Of a DNA stretch of 64,000 nt, positions 36,346 to 45,539 are shown one piece after another. The notes under the pieces were generated by a model. The model was not told the origin of the DNA. It searched no databases and saw only the letters and a program-made list of their open reading frames with translations. Location: contig NZ_VIWW01000001.1 of the NCBI RefSeq assembly GCF_007829885.1, positions 3,348,001 to 3,412,000 on the forward strand, written 5' to 3'. The position numbers and the translations under genes are program-made. Position 1 is the first letter of the stretch. Every line of letters begins with the position of its first letter. The stretch is from Streptomyces brevispora (lineage in GTDB: Bacteria > Actinomycetota > Actinomycetes > Streptomycetales > Streptomycetaceae).

Positions 36346-37197
36346 ATGCCACCGAGGAAGCCCCCTACCGCGCGGCAGTGCCGACTGGGTGCGGAGCTGC
36401 GCAAGATGCGCGAGCGGGCCGGTTTGCTGCCCACCGAAGCCGCTGCCCTGTTGGGTACGGACCGCACCACGATCAGCAACACCGAGTCGGGGAGGTTCGG
36501 AGTGAGCGGCACGCGCGTGCGTACGTGGGCCGCTGCCTACGCCTGCCCCGACGCGGCTTACATCGACGCGCTTGTCGATATGGCTGAGGAGCGGATAAAG
36601 GGGTGGTGGGAGGACTACCGCGGTGAACTCTCAGTGAGTGCACTCGACCTGGCGGAACTGGAGCACCATGCGGCCGGTTTCCGGTCCGTGCAGATCATGC
36701 ATATGCCCGGGTTGCTCCAGACCGAGAGCTACGCACGTGCTGTCTACGCGGAAGCGCTTCCTGCGCCGACCCCAGCCGGTCTGCGGCGGAGGCTGTCGCA
36801 CCGACTCAGGCGGCGGGACGTTCTGGACCGTCCGGATCCTCCCACGTGCGTCTTCCTGATCCATGAGGCGGCTTTGCGGATGCAGTACGGAGGGCGCAAG
36901 GTCGCGGTCGGCCAGCTCGACCACCTGTTGAAGGAGTCGGAGCGGGACAATGTCACGGTGCGAGTGATCCCGTTCTCGGCGGGTGGCTTCCCGAACTCTG
37001 GGAGTTCCACCCACTATGTCTACGGTCCGGTCGCGCAGCTCGACACGGTGCAGACGGACACGCCGAGTGGCTCCGGCTTCGTGGATGCCGAGGCGCGTCT
37101 TCTGACCTTCCGTGCGGTGCTTGACCGGACGGAAGGCCGATCACTCGATCCGCAGAGTTCAAGAGACTTCATCAAGGAAGTCGCAGAGCAAGTATGA
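36346..37197 (+). CDS. XRE-family regulator with DUF5753 domain
   Basis: The 283-residue protein has an N-terminal HTH (about 15-70: LLPTEAAALLGTDRTTISNTES) and the C-terminal DUF5753 domain (about 100-275), with VQIMHMPGLLQTESYARAVY and TVRVIPFSAGG. The family is the partner of DUF397 proteins; the next gene is one. Together they act as developmental or toxin-antitoxin-like pairs (BldB/WhiJ-type systems are the best-known relatives). GAGGAGAGG precedes the start. Confidence 0.92.
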   Translation: MPPRKPPTARQCRLGAELRKMRERAGLLPTEAAALLGTDRTTISNTESGRFGVSGTRVRTWAAAYACPDAAYIDALVDMAEERIKGWWEDYRGELSVSALDLAELEHHAAGFRSVQIMHMPGLLQTESYARAVYAEALPAPTPAGLRRRLSHRLRRRDVLDRPDPPTCVFLIHEAALRMQYGGRKVAVGQLDHLLKESERDNVTVRVIPFSAGGFPNSGSSTHYVYGPVAQLDTVQTDTPSGSGFVDAEARLLTFRAVLDRTEGRSLDPQSSRDFIKEVAEQV

Positions 37198-37210
37198 AGG
37201 CGTGAGAACC

Positions 37211-37405
37211 ATGGATATTCAGTGGCGAAAGTCGTCCAAGTCCGCCGATGCCGACGGCGACAACTGCCTGGAGCTCGCTGAGAGTGAAGGGGAGATCCTC
37301 ATACGGGAAAGCGACAACCCGGATGTGGTCGTCCGTACGACCCGCGTGAAGCTGCGGGCGTTCCTGGGCGGCGCGAAGGCCGGCGAGTTCGATGACCTGG
37401 CGTAG
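37211..37405 (+). CDS. DUF397 protein
   Basis: Sixty-four residues with the family pattern: WRKSSKSADADGDNCLELAE, then ILIRESDNPD and a C-terminal FLGGAKAGEFDDL. It follows the XRE gene by 13 bases, the standard pairing, and is probably its small antagonist or co-regulator. The ATG at 37211 gives the family-length protein. Confidence 0.92.
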   Translation: MDIQWRKSSKSADADGDNCLELAESEGEILIRESDNPDVVVRTTRVKLRAFLGGAKAGEFDDLA

Positions 37406-37426
37406 CTGACCGCGTCTCGTCCGTTT

Positions 37427-37462
37427 CGGGTGGCTCCCACCGGCGCAGGGTGGGGCCACCCG
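37427..37462 (+). terminator. Terminator after the XRE-DUF397 pair
   Basis: A 14-pair stem with one bulged base: CGGGTGGC then CCCACC pair with GGTGGG then GCCACCCG; 7-base loop, 21 bases past the stop. Confidence 0.75.
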
Positions 37463-37694
37463 TTCTGCTGCCTGTCGTGTGTGGAAGGTCTGTCGTCTCA
37501 CTCGTTAGACGTCAAACGCTTGATACGCATCAGCATCACGCACTAGCTTGGTCGCGTGGCCACGGGATGACTCCTTGGCCGCCAACACCTCTGGGCCCTG
37601 TGCGGGTTGGGGGTTCTGAGGGGCCCTCTCTGCTCGTCGCTCGTCACGCCGGTTGCGAGCAGGGAGGTCTGTTGTGTGAGCGTCAGGAGGCGAC

Positions 37695-38111
37695 GTGTTG
37701 AGCGTTCCCGAACCCGCGGCCCCCGCCGCGCAAGCGTTCTGGTGTGAGCGGGTCACGTTCCGGACGATAGAGGCGGACGAGATCGCGGAGGTCCGCCGCT
37801 CGTCCACCCCGAGGCCGGCGGACGCGATCCGGCAGATCCGGGTGGACGTTCGCTCACTGGCCCCCGAGCTGCCGCCCCTGGAGCGGCACCGGGCTCTGAG
37901 CTGGGTCGACGGCGGAGGCTGCATCGGTGCTCTCGGGGCCCTGCATCGGGGGGAGCCCTGCGGATTCTCGCTCAGTCATCGCGGTACGTGGATCGAGTGG
38001 ACCGTTCGCCCCTACGCGGCCATCCATGTCGGCGGCAGGACCCGACTCCCCGTTCTCGGGGGCGGGGTCGGCACCGCTCCCGTTGTGGCGTGCACCCGTG
38101 ATCATGCGTGA
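37695..38111 (+). CDS. Hypothetical protein downstream of the XRE-DUF397 pair
   Basis: A GTG start at 37695 lies four bases after a full AGGAGG, strongly supporting translation. The 138 residues contain FRTIEADEIAEVRRSSTPRP and ELPPLERHRALSWVDGGGCI, and end with a Pro-rich tail. I recall similar small proteins next to XRE/DUF397 genes in other Streptomyces, but no function. The A/T-rich 37500-37560 stretch upstream may hold its promoter. Confidence 0.65.
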   Translation: MLSVPEPAAPAAQAFWCERVTFRTIEADEIAEVRRSSTPRPADAIRQIRVDVRSLAPELPPLERHRALSWVDGGGCIGALGALHRGEPCGFSLSHRGTWIEWTVRPYAAIHVGGRTRLPVLGGGVGTAPVVACTRDHA

Positions 38112-38113
38112 GC

Positions 38114-38136
38114 CGGCCCCGCGCGGCGCGGGGCCG
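38114..38136 (+). terminator. Terminator after the hypothetical gene
   Basis: Nine-base stem CGGCCCCGC/GCGGGGCCG with a five-base loop, beginning three bases after the stop. Confidence 0.65.
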
Positions 38137-38187
38137 AGGGGAACCGCGCGGCGGGTGTTGGCAGGCGGTGGCCGACGCTGATCGCGC

Positions 38188-38335
38188 ATGACTGCTGTCA
38201 GTGGAGAGCTGGGCAAGGCGGTTACGGTCGCCCGGTGAACGCGACGCTGACCACGCAGGAAGCCGCGGATCTGCTGGACATCAGCCGACCGGCGTTCGTC
38301 AAGATCCTTGATGAGGGCGAGGTGCCCTATTCAGC
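38188..38335 (+). pseudogene. Remnant of an excisionase-type HTH antitoxin gene
   Basis: The plus strand reads [16 protein letters not shown] and then, after a missing base near 38236, [20 protein letters not shown] and [12 protein letters not shown] before it runs into the IS5 copy. [22 protein letters not shown] is the MerR-like HTH of antitoxins that partner PIN-domain toxins. The C-terminal part and the toxin are gone, so the locus is dead. The IS insertion is the likely cause. Confidence 0.6.
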
Positions 38336-38962
38336 TGGCCGTTGGGCGGGCGTCTGCGTCCGGTGGTGACCCGGGGGCCGACGCCCGTGTAGGCGCGGTC
38401 GGCCAGGATGGGGACGCCCTGGCGTTCGCAGATCCGGATGATCCGGTGGGTGCGGGCCGCGGTCAAGTCGTGACACCGGCCGGGCAGGGCCGGTGAGATC
38501 CACAGGATCTGGCCGGCCGGGTCGGTCACGACCTGCACGTTCACGCCGTGGCGGCGGTGCTTGTGCGAGTAGTCGGCCTGGCCGTCGCCCACGCGGTCGC
38601 ACTCGGCGAGCGTCCCGTCGAGCAGCACGTACTCCGGGTCGGTCTCACGCAAGACCTTCAGCAGGCCCGGGGACCGGTCGGTCAGGAGGTCGATGACCGC
38701 GGTGGTGTAGGCGTGGGCGGTGCCGACCGATATGCCGAAGGCCGCGGCGATCTGGGCCAGAGTGTCGTGCTTGCGCAGGTACACCAGAGCGACGAGCGCG
38801 CGTTGGTGCGGCGGGAGTTTGCAGCGGCGTTCACCCTCGCGGGTGACGATGAGCATCGTGACCCACTCGACCAGCGCATGAGGCAGGTCGAGTGCGGCAG
38901 GACAGGGAACCAACGAGGCACCAGCACTGATGAGTTGAGACTTCGAACATCTCCCTCAACGG
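38336..38962 (-). pseudogene. IS5-family transposase copy, C-terminal part missing
   Basis: The transposase frame starts at 38913 and covers the HTH and the first two acidic residues ([38 protein letters not shown]) but ends after RRPPNGQL, where it runs into antitoxin DNA; the terminal 50-60 residues with the catalytic Glu are lost. Roughly nine in ten residues match the copy at 137-877, and it retains the YTGV turn deleted there. Shared sequence stops at 38962 (CTCCCTCAACGG). Confidence 0.85.
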
Positions 38963-39083
38963 CAACGGCACGGTGTGAGTACCAGTACTCAAGTCTGGTA
39001 CTCACCACGCAGGTCAGGACAACCGCCTCGCGAATTGCGGGACGTGCTCCGAATCCGGGACCAGGGCCGTCAGCCGGATCGAT

Positions 39084-39602
39084 TCAGGAAACGTGGCTCA
39101 CCATGTAGGCGGTGCCTACCCCGTCTTCCTCGGGTGAGTCCGCCTGGATCGCGAGACTCGGCCCGGCTGTAGTGAAGTCGAACCCTTTCGTCATCGGCTG
39201 CGTGCAGTCGACGCGTTCAGCTGTCCTGGCGGCGCCTGAGGAGACCGTGAAGGTGACCGAGCCCTCCCCTGCACACGCCACCTCTACCCGCAGGGCCGTG
39301 CCGGACTCGATGGTCTCGTCCAGGTTCTGCCCGGGCACTGCGAGGGTTCCCGCCGAGACCAACCCCTTCTCGTCCGACTCCAGGCGCTCCGCCATGCTGA
39401 GCAAGTTGCGGGCCTCCTCGTTCAGCTGCTCCCTGCCGGACCGGGAGGGCGGCTGCACTATGGGAGCCACGGTGGAACTCGCCGCCCTCTCGGGCTGCGA
39501 AGCCTTGGACGCCGGAGGCGAGTCAGAACAGGCGGATGCCATGCCGGTAATCAGCGCGACGGCAGTCAGAGCACTGCCCGTGCGGCGGGTGAAGCGGTAC
39601 AA
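39084..39602 (-). CDS. Putative lipoprotein
   Basis: A TTG at 39602, six bases after GGGGGA, starts a 172-residue protein with a lipoprotein signal (RRTGSALTAVALITGMASAC). The mature part has a Ser/Pro-rich linker, a helical REQLNEEARNLLSMAERLESDE and a beta-rich half (VEVACAGEGSVTFTVSSG, VDCTQPM) whose two Cys may form a disulfide. Upstream in-frame codons to 39740 lack a start context. No family recognised. Neighbours are IS5 relics on both sides. Confidence 0.65.
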   Translation of the reverse strand: MYRFTRRTGSALTAVALITGMASACSDSPPASKASQPERAASSTVAPIVQPPSRSGREQLNEEARNLLSMAERLESDEKGLVSAGTLAVPGQNLDETIESGTALRVEVACAGEGSVTFTVSSGAARTAERVDCTQPMTKGFDFTTAGPSLAIQADSPEEDGVGTAYMVSHVS

Positions 39603-39764
39603 GAGGTCCCCCGAAGTGCACTCAGAAGCCAAACAGGTGTACAGAACAAGGTGATCATCCCGTGTGGACACTCGCGTCACCCCTGCGGTCTGGGCATCCG
39701 CACCAGATTGGTACACAGGTGCGGCGTGCTTCTCCCGCAAGAGGCTGTCCCATACTGGCCGCAG

Positions 39765-39900
39765 CCATCCCGGGCGCGACGGCGATGTGGGGTGAGAGTG
39801 TCGTGACGGTGCAGGTACTCGAGTGCGACGACAGCCCGTTGGTGCGGTGAGAGCTTGCAGCGGCGGTCACCCTCGTGGGTGACGACTGCTCCCTCAACGG
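39765..39900 (-). pseudogene. IS5-family transposase fragment with internal deletion
   Basis: Minus-strand sequence reads REGDRRCKLSPHQRAVVALEYLHRHDTL, broken here as in REGDRRCKLSPHQR and VALEYLHRHDTL, then frameshifts to HIAVAPG, matching the transposase N-terminal domain. The expected 60-70 bases upstream of this are deleted and the sequence jumps to CTCCCTCAACGG, the same terminal 12-mer where the other copies stop. Confidence 0.75.
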
Positions 39901-39902
39901 TA

Positions 39903-40532
39903 CGGGAGAATACGATCATTGGCACCGCTCTCGCCGCTGTCGTCCTCACTGCCGTCTCTCTGGGCATGTGGCGGGCCGTGGCACTCGGAGCCGACGGCAT
40001 CGCCGCAGCGGCTCTGATCCTGTCCGCGACAACTTTGCTGTCTTCGGCGATCATCGCTTATCTGGCAGCGGCTTGGCAGAAGCAGAGCGACCTTCTCCTT
40101 CCCGCCTGGCGACCGACAGTCGTCGCACTCGCGATAGCTCTCTGCGCCACTCTCGTCTTAGGAACGATCGGCCAGAGCTACTATGCGAACCAGCCGGTCG
40201 ACGTCACCGAGAAGATCAAGTGGCCTACCGATCCCGACAAGTGGAGGCCGACTGAGAAGGCGACGCTCACTGTCCCCAAGACCCTGGACCGCTTGGCCGT
40301 GCGCGTCCTGTTGATCGATCTCAACCCGGGTATTGGTGACTGCAGTGAGTCCAGGTTCGATGTCCGGCGCCTTGGTGCCGCCCGCCCCACGAATCCCGTC
40401 AAGTCGGATGGAACGGTTGAAGTGGAGGTGCCGAAGGGAATCCGGCGTCTCGAAGTTGTGCTGACCATATATCCCCAGCGCAACTGTGAGCTGTCCCCAC
40501 ACATTGAGACAGCTGTTTTCCATCAGAGTTGA
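39903..40532 (+). CDS. Membrane protein, 5' end disrupted by an IS relic
   Basis: The frame is open from the IS boundary and codes for about 209 residues: three hydrophobic spans (IIGTALAAVVLTAVSLGMW; GIAAAALILSATTLLSSAII; VVALAIALCATLVLGTIGQ) and an external beta-rich domain (about 110-209) with TVPKTLDRLAVRVLLIDLNP and two Cys (GDCSES, QRNCEL). No start codon with ribosome site is present before the first span; the first ATG (39966) lies inside it. The native N terminus was probably removed by the IS. It precedes the solute-binding gene by 17 bases, so the two may have formed an operon. Confidence 0.55.
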   Translation, partial: RENTIIGTALAAVVLTAVSLGMWRAVALGADGIAAAALILSATTLLSSAIIAYLAAAWQKQSDLLLPAWRPTVVALAIALCATLVLGTIGQSYYANQPVDVTEKIKWPTDPDKWRPTEKATLTVPKTLDRLAVRVLLIDLNPGIGDCSESRFDVRRLGAARPTNPVKSDGTVEVEVPKGIRRLEVVLTIYPQRNCELSPHIETAVFHQS

Positions 40533-40549
40533 ACAGGGAGAGCGAAGCC

Positions 40550-41431
40550 ATGATCGTACGCTTGCGCCACAGGCGCACCCTGGCGGCCTCTGCAGTCCTT
40601 GCATTGTTGGTCGTGGAACTTTCGGGATGCCACGGTGGCACCTCTGAAGAACCTCTCCCGAAAGATCATTCACAAATCCTTGTGGGAGTCAAGAACAACC
40701 AGCCAGGCCTGAGTCAAACCCTGCAAGGGGAAACTTTGGCCGAAGGATTCGAGCCGTCCCTGGCGGAGAAACTAATTCCTCCGTACAAGTCCACGCAAAC
40801 GATGCTGAACGCCGACACCTGGCGGGAATCCCTGCGAGGTAAGAGAAGCGACATAGCGTTTTCGTCGATTTCGGTGAACGATTCCCGAAGAAAAGAGAGG
40901 TTCATCTTTGCCGGGCCATACCTCAAGTCACCCCTGGGTGCCCTCGCCTTGAGGGGGAAAAAGGTAGAACCGAACACGCTTCGCAAGCTTAATGTGTGCT
41001 ACGTGAAGAATACTACGGCCGCAAAACTAGTAGAAGATGAACGGAAGAACGATGTCTCCATCGGGGGTATTCAGAAAGATACCACCCAAGGTTGCCTGGA
41101 TGCACTCTTAAACGCGGCAGACATCTTTCTGTCGGATGAGGTCATCCTGGTCGGCCTGATCGAGCACCCGGACAAGGGGAAATCATCTCCATATAAATTA
41201 ATTGATGAATCGAGTTTGCGCAACGCATCCGATCAATCATACGGCATCGCGTTACGGTCACAGGAAAAGCCGCTTTGCAGGAAGTTGAGCCAGAAGCTGA
41301 ACAAGGTTCTGCAGAATCCCACAAACGAGTGGGCAGAAATCTTCAGAAGTACAGTCGCCAACGGGAATTATACCGTCGACGAGGCTATCAAGTTCAAGCC
41401 CGACGGGGTCAACCCGGAATGGTGCGAATAA
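40550..41431 (+). CDS. Orphan solute-binding lipoprotein, family 3-like
   Basis: The ATG at 40550 follows AGGGAG. The 293-residue product has a lipoprotein signal (RRTLAASAVLALLVVELSGC) and a two-lobed periplasmic-binding fold: ILVGVKNNQPGLSQ, EGFEPSLAEKL, RGKRSDIAFSSISVNDSRRK (the ERF-type hinge is KERFIFAGPYLKSPLGALAL). No transporter permease or ATPase is adjacent, so it may sense or scavenge independently, or serve the preceding membrane protein. Codon use (many A/T-ending codons, AAA, AAT, GAA) is unlike the core genes and indicates acquisition. Confidence 0.8.
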   Translation: MIVRLRHRRTLAASAVLALLVVELSGCHGGTSEEPLPKDHSQILVGVKNNQPGLSQTLQGETLAEGFEPSLAEKLIPPYKSTQTMLNADTWRESLRGKRSDIAFSSISVNDSRRKERFIFAGPYLKSPLGALALRGKKVEPNTLRKLNVCYVKNTTAAKLVEDERKNDVSIGGIQKDTTQGCLDALLNAADIFLSDEVILVGLIEHPDKGKSSPYKLIDESSLRNASDQSYGIALRSQEKPLCRKLSQKLNKVLQNPTNEWAEIFRSTVANGNYTVDEAIKFKPDGVNPEWCE

Positions 41432-41462
41432 AAGTGGTCCGAGTGATCGGACCAAGGCGTTC

Positions 41463-41580
41463 GTGATCCTGAGCGGCACCCTCCTGCCGATCGACCGGAT
41501 CGCCGCCGACACTCCGTACTACTCCGGGAAACGCAAGCGCCACGGCATGAACGTCCGGGTCCTCACCGATCCGTTCCGCA
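41463..41580 (+). pseudogene. Fragment of another IS5-like transposase
   Basis: Plus-strand VILSGTLLPIDRIAADTPYY followed by SGKRKRHGMNVRVLTDPF matches the first-aspartate block of a DDE_Tnp_4 transposase (consensus VILDGTLIPIDR-AADRPYYSGKHKRHGMN), a different subgroup from the copy at 137. The key Asp of the L-D-G-T motif is Ser here. The frame then runs into unrelated DNA. Confidence 0.75.
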
Positions 41581-42062
41581 GCAGAACCCAGGGGATCAGT
41601 TGTCCGAGTAACACGACGTCGTCCGGCCAGGGATCGACCCCGCGGGCTCGTCCACGGCGGGCCCCATGTTCGCCGCGTTTCATGGCGAGCTGGTCCCGCA
41701 CCCGTGGCGCGACCCTGAGTCCGAGCATGACGCTTACCAGCTGTTCCACCAGCGGTCGGTGGCCATGGGCCGGCTCGACGAGCAATCGAGCGCCGCAGGA
41801 GACGAACGCGCGTCCAGGGTGTCCGCGGGATGTTGCCACCATCCTGGACCAGCGGCAGATCGTACGACACGGAGGAGCTCCGTCGGCTCCGCACGACGAC
41901 TTCAGCCCATCCAGGCACGCCGACAGGCCACAAGGCGCATGCCCGTCCGGCTTGACCTGCGCACCCAGACCACCCGGGATGCCGGCCGTGACTCCCGCCC
42001 ATGCCCGACGGGATGGCATTCGGCTTCCGGTGTGGGGTCGTAATTCACCCGACAGGCTCTGA
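41581..42062. other. Unassigned scrap region ending in an element terminus
   Basis: Several overlapping frames are open but none shows convincing coding character; a minus-strand stretch 41560-41760 (LVSVMLGLRVAPRVRDQLAM) is the best candidate for a fragment of something real. The region ends with TCACCCGACAGGCTCT at 42046-42061, the same terminal bases as the MITE at 27190-27348, so it is probably the distal end of the element whose transposase relic begins at 41463. Confidence 0.4.
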
Positions 42063-42070
42063 GGCCGCCC

Positions 42071-43486
42071 TCACCCCCGCGGCGCGTCCGGCGGCGGCTG
42101 CGGGGCACCCGGGAGGCGGATCGCGGCTTCCGTGCCGCCGCCCGGTGCCGGGAGCAGGACGATCTCGCCGCCCGCCTGCTGGACCGTACGTGCGACGATC
42201 GACAGGCCCAGGCCGGAGCCGGGGAGCTGGCGGGCGGACGGGGAGCGCCAGAAGCGCTCGAAGACGTGCGGGAGTTCGTCGGCGGGGATACCGGGGCCCC
42301 GGTCGCGGACCGTCAGTTCGCCGCTGTGCAGGCCGACGTCGATCGTGCCGCCCGCCGGGCTGAACTTGACCGCGTTGTCCAGCACGTTGACCACCGCCCG
42401 CTCCAGCGCGGCCGGTTCGGCGCGTACGTACCAGGGGTCCAGGTCCGCCGTGATGGTCAGCTCGGGGCCGCGCAGACGGGCGCGTTCCAGGGCGGTGCGT
42501 GCGATGTCGTGGAGTGCGACCACCTGGAGCGGGCCCGGGCCGGCGGCTTCCGGGCGGGCCAGTTCCTGGAGGTCGCCGATGAGCGAGGCCAGTTCGGTCA
42601 TCTGGGCCTTGACGGAGGACATCAGTGCCTTGCGGTCGTCCGGCGGGATGGCGCGGCCGGTCTCGTCGCTGCGGGCGAGGAGCTCGACGTTCGTGCGGAG
42701 CGAGGTCAGCGGGGTGCGGAGCTCGTGGCCCGCGTCCGCGATGAGCTGCGACTGGCGGTCGCGGGACGAGGCCAGCGCGGCGGTCATCGAGTTGAACGAA
42801 CGGGAGAGGCGGGCGATCTCGTCCTCGCCCGCCACCGGGATGCGGACCGTCAGGTCCTCGGTGCGGGCGACGTGCTCGACGGCCTCGGTGAGTTCGTCGA
42901 CCGGGCGCAGCCCGGAGCGGGCCACCCACAGACCGGCGGCGCCCGCGCCGATGACGCCGATGCCGGAGACGATGAGGAGGACCAGGGCCAGTTCGTTGAG
43001 GGGGCCGTTGACCTGGTCCATCGGCATGGCAACGGACACGGCGAGGCCGGGCGGGCTGTTCGGCGGGCCCGGGCGCGTGTAGACGCGCATCTCGGTGCCG
43101 TTCTTGGCATCGGTGGTGTGGACGGCGCTGTCGCGCAGTCCGGCGGCGACCGCACGGTCGGCGGTCTGGATGGGGATCGCGGACTTGTCCGGCTGGGTGC
43201 AGGGGTCCGTGCCGGTCGCCGAGACCAGCTGGAGTGTGTACGGGGTGAGCAGGCGGACGTCGGTGGGCAGCCGGCCGGTACAGCCCAACTGGAGCCACCG
43301 GATGTCCTCGATGGTCGGTTTGACCTGGCTCAGGGTCGTGTCGAGCTGTTCGGTGAGCCGGTCACGGGTGGTCACCCAGCAGGCCGCCGCGACGGCCGCC
43401 ACCGCCACCGCCACCGCCGTCGCGACCAGCAGCGCGAGCCGCGAGCGGAGCGGCAGGGCGTGGAGGCGGTGCAGGGGCCCCGTCAT
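42071..43486 (-). CDS. Sensor histidine kinase, MprB/CseC-like
   Basis: The 471-residue kinase has two membrane spans ([41 protein letters not shown]) around a 130-residue extracellular sensor, then HAMP, and HisKA with the phosphorylated His in [20 protein letters not shown]. ATPase boxes: N in [16 protein letters not shown]1 [19 protein letters not shown]2 GSGLGLSIV. It overlaps the response-regulator gene by ATGA. With the HtrA-like protease downstream of its own promoter it resembles the MprAB-PepD envelope-stress module. Confidence 0.93.
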   Translation of the reverse strand: MTGPLHRLHALPLRSRLALLVATAVAVAVAAVAAACWVTTRDRLTEQLDTTLSQVKPTIEDIRWLQLGCTGRLPTDVRLLTPYTLQLVSATGTDPCTQPDKSAIPIQTADRAVAAGLRDSAVHTTDAKNGTEMRVYTRPGPPNSPPGLAVSVAMPMDQVNGPLNELALVLLIVSGIGVIGAGAAGLWVARSGLRPVDELTEAVEHVARTEDLTVRIPVAGEDEIARLSRSFNSMTAALASSRDRQSQLIADAGHELRTPLTSLRTNVELLARSDETGRAIPPDDRKALMSSVKAQMTELASLIGDLQELARPEAAGPGPLQVVALHDIARTALERARLRGPELTITADLDPWYVRAEPAALERAVVNVLDNAVKFSPAGGTIDVGLHSGELTVRDRGPGIPADELPHVFERFWRSPSARQLPGSGLGLSIVARTVQQAGGEIVLLPAPGGGTEAAIRLPGAPQPPPDAPRG

Positions 43487-44214
43487 CCGTCCCCACCACC
43501 CGACCGCAGCGCGTACCCCACACCCCGCACCGTGTGGACGAGGCGCGGTTCGCCGCCCGCCTCCGTCTTGCGGCGCAGGTACATCACGTACACGTCCAGG
43601 GAGTTGGAGCTCGGCTCGAAGTCGAAGCCCCACACCGCCTTCAGGATCTGCTCGCGGGTCAGCACCTGGCGCGGGTGCGCGAGGAACATCTCCAGCAGGG
43701 TGAACTCGGTGCGGGTCAGCTCGACGCGGCGGGTGCCGCGGCTGACCTCGCGGGTGGAGAGGTCCATCCGGAGGTCGGCGAAGGCCAGCACGTTGTCGTC
43801 GGGCAGGTCGCCGCCCGCCGCGGCCGCGTACGAACTGCGGCGCAGCAGGGCCCGGATACGGGCGAACAGCTCGTCCAGCTCGAAGGGTTTGACCAGGTAG
43901 TCGTCGGCGCCCGCGTCGAGTCCGGTGACGCGGTCGCCGACGGTGTCGCGGGCGGTGAGCATCAGGATGGGCGTGGTGGTGCCCGTGGCGCGGATGCGGC
44001 GGGCGGCGGTCAGCCCGTCCATCCGCGGCATCTGGATGTCGAGGACGATGAGATCGGGATCGTACGACTCCGCCTTGGTGAGGGCGTCGAGACCGTCGAC
44101 GGCGACCTCGGTGCCGTATCCCTCGAACGCGAGACTGCGTTGCAGGGCCTCGCGCACGGCGGGCTCGTCGTCGACGATCAGGATGCGCTGCGGATCGTCT
44201 TCGGCGGGGCTCAT
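43483..44214 (-). CDS. OmpR/PhoB-family response regulator, MprA-like
   Basis: The 243-residue protein has a receiver (about 10-122) with acidic pocket [13 protein letters not shown], phospho-acceptor Asp in [13 protein letters not shown], Thr in LMLTARD and Lys in [11 protein letters not shown], then a winged-helix output domain (about 145-240: [34 protein letters not shown]). It pairs with the kinase. Confidence 0.94.
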   Translation of the reverse strand: MSPAEDDPQRILIVDDEPAVREALQRSLAFEGYGTEVAVDGLDALTKAESYDPDLIVLDIQMPRMDGLTAARRIRATGTTTPILMLTARDTVGDRVTGLDAGADDYLVKPFELDELFARIRALLRRSSYAAAAGGDLPDDNVLAFADLRMDLSTREVSRGTRRVELTRTEFTLLEMFLAHPRQVLTREQILKAVWGFDFEPSSNSLDVYVMYLRRKTEAGGEPRLVHTVRGVGYALRSGGGDG

Positions 44215-44339
44215 CGCTGCTTCGTCCTCTTCTTCGCGTCTGGGGCGGGGTGCGGATGCCGGGTGCTGGTGGTTCTCAGCCTCGCACGCTCGTGGCGCGT
44301 CGGCGTCGCGGCTCCCGGACCCGGCCCCGCGCGCCGCCC

Positions 44340-45476
44340 TCAGGAGCTGTTGCCGGCCCGCAGGGTGCCGAGGTCGGCCTTGAGGGTGTTCACCGGGATG
44401 GCGAAGCCGAGGCCGACGCTGCCCGCGCCGGAGCTGTTCGAGCTTCCGGAGGAACTCGCCGAGTACATCGCGGAGTTGATGCCGATGATCTCGCCGTTCA
44501 TGTTGATCAGCGCGCCGCCGGAGTTGCCCGGGTTGAGCGAGGCGTCGGTCTGGAGGGCCTTGTACGTGGTGGTGGAGTTGCCGGTGTCGCCGTTGAACTG
44601 CTGACCGCCGAACTCGAACGGCCACTGCTGTCCGCCGCCCTGACCGCCCTGCCCCTGGCCGCTGTCGCCTTCCTTGGCGACCGTGACGTCCCGGTCGAGC
44701 GCGGACACGATGCCGCTGGTGACGGTGCCGGTGAGGCCCTCGGGCGAGCCGATCGCGACGACCTGGTCGCCGACGGCGACCTTGGAGGAGTCGCCGAGCG
44801 TGGCCGTCTTCAGCCCGCTCGCACCCTGGAGCTTGATCAGCGCGAGGTCCTTGTCGGGGTCGGTGCCGACGACTTCGGCGGTGTACGTCTTGCCGGTGCT
44901 GAGCGTCACCTTGACCGGGGAGGAGCCCGCGACGACGTGGTTGTTGGTGACGATCTCGCCGTCGGAGGTGATGATCACGCCGGAGCCGGTGGACTTGCCC
45001 GCGGTCGACGTCGCGTTGATCTCGACGATCGTCGGCGACAGGGCCGCCGCCACGCCGGAGACGGTGCCCTTGCTGCTCTGCGAGACGGTGGTGCCGGGGA
45101 TGATGCCGCTGCCGGTGCTGTTGGTGCCCTGGTCGGTGAGCTGCCCGATCACGGTGGCGGTGCCGCCACCGACGACCGCCGCCGCGATGGCCACCGCCGC
45201 GAGGAGCGCGACCGGGCGGCGGGCCCGGCGCCGGGACGCGGGCGGCTCGGGCGCGGGCTGCGGCAGCCCGGGACTGTGGAGCCCGTCACCGCCGCCGTGC
45301 CCCGAACCGCCGGTGTGCCCGTCGGCCGCTCCGGGGGCGGGCCACATGGTGGTTCCGGGGCCCGTGCCGACCGGCTGCGCGGGCTGGTATGACGGCGGCG
45401 GCGGGTAGGCCGCGTCGCCGTTGCCGTACGAGGGGTACGTCGGGTACTCGCCGCTCGGGCGCTGGCTCTCTGTCAT
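44340..45476 (-). CDS. Membrane-anchored trypsin-like serine protease (HtrA/PepD-like, no PDZ)
   Basis: The 378-residue protein starts with a long Pro/Tyr/Gly-rich cytoplasmic region, one membrane span ([20 protein letters not shown]) and an S1C protease domain (about 150-370). The catalytic triad is in place: His in [10 protein letters not shown], Asp in [11 protein letters not shown] and Ser in [15 protein letters not shown]. The protein stops right after [11 protein letters not shown], where HtrA proteins continue into a PDZ domain, so activity control by PDZ is absent. It probably degrades misfolded exported proteins and answers to the two-component system behind it. Confidence 0.9.
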   Translation of the reverse strand: MTESQRPSGEYPTYPSYGNGDAAYPPPPSYQPAQPVGTGPGTTMWPAPGAADGHTGGSGHGGGDGLHSPGLPQPAPEPPASRRRARRPVALLAAVAIAAAVVGGGTATVIGQLTDQGTNSTGSGIIPGTTVSQSSKGTVSGVAAALSPTIVEINATSTAGKSTGSGVIITSDGEIVTNNHVVAGSSPVKVTLSTGKTYTAEVVGTDPDKDLALIKLQGASGLKTATLGDSSKVAVGDQVVAIGSPEGLTGTVTSGIVSALDRDVTVAKEGDSGQGQGGQGGGQQWPFEFGGQQFNGDTGNSTTTYKALQTDASLNPGNSGGALINMNGEIIGINSAMYSASSSGSSNSSGAGSVGLGFAIPVNTLKADLGTLRAGNSS

Positions 45477-45539
45477 GTCTACGAGAGTGTCCAGCGAAGA
45501 TGAGAGGAGCGTGAGTACGCCCTGAGAAGCCCGGCAGAA

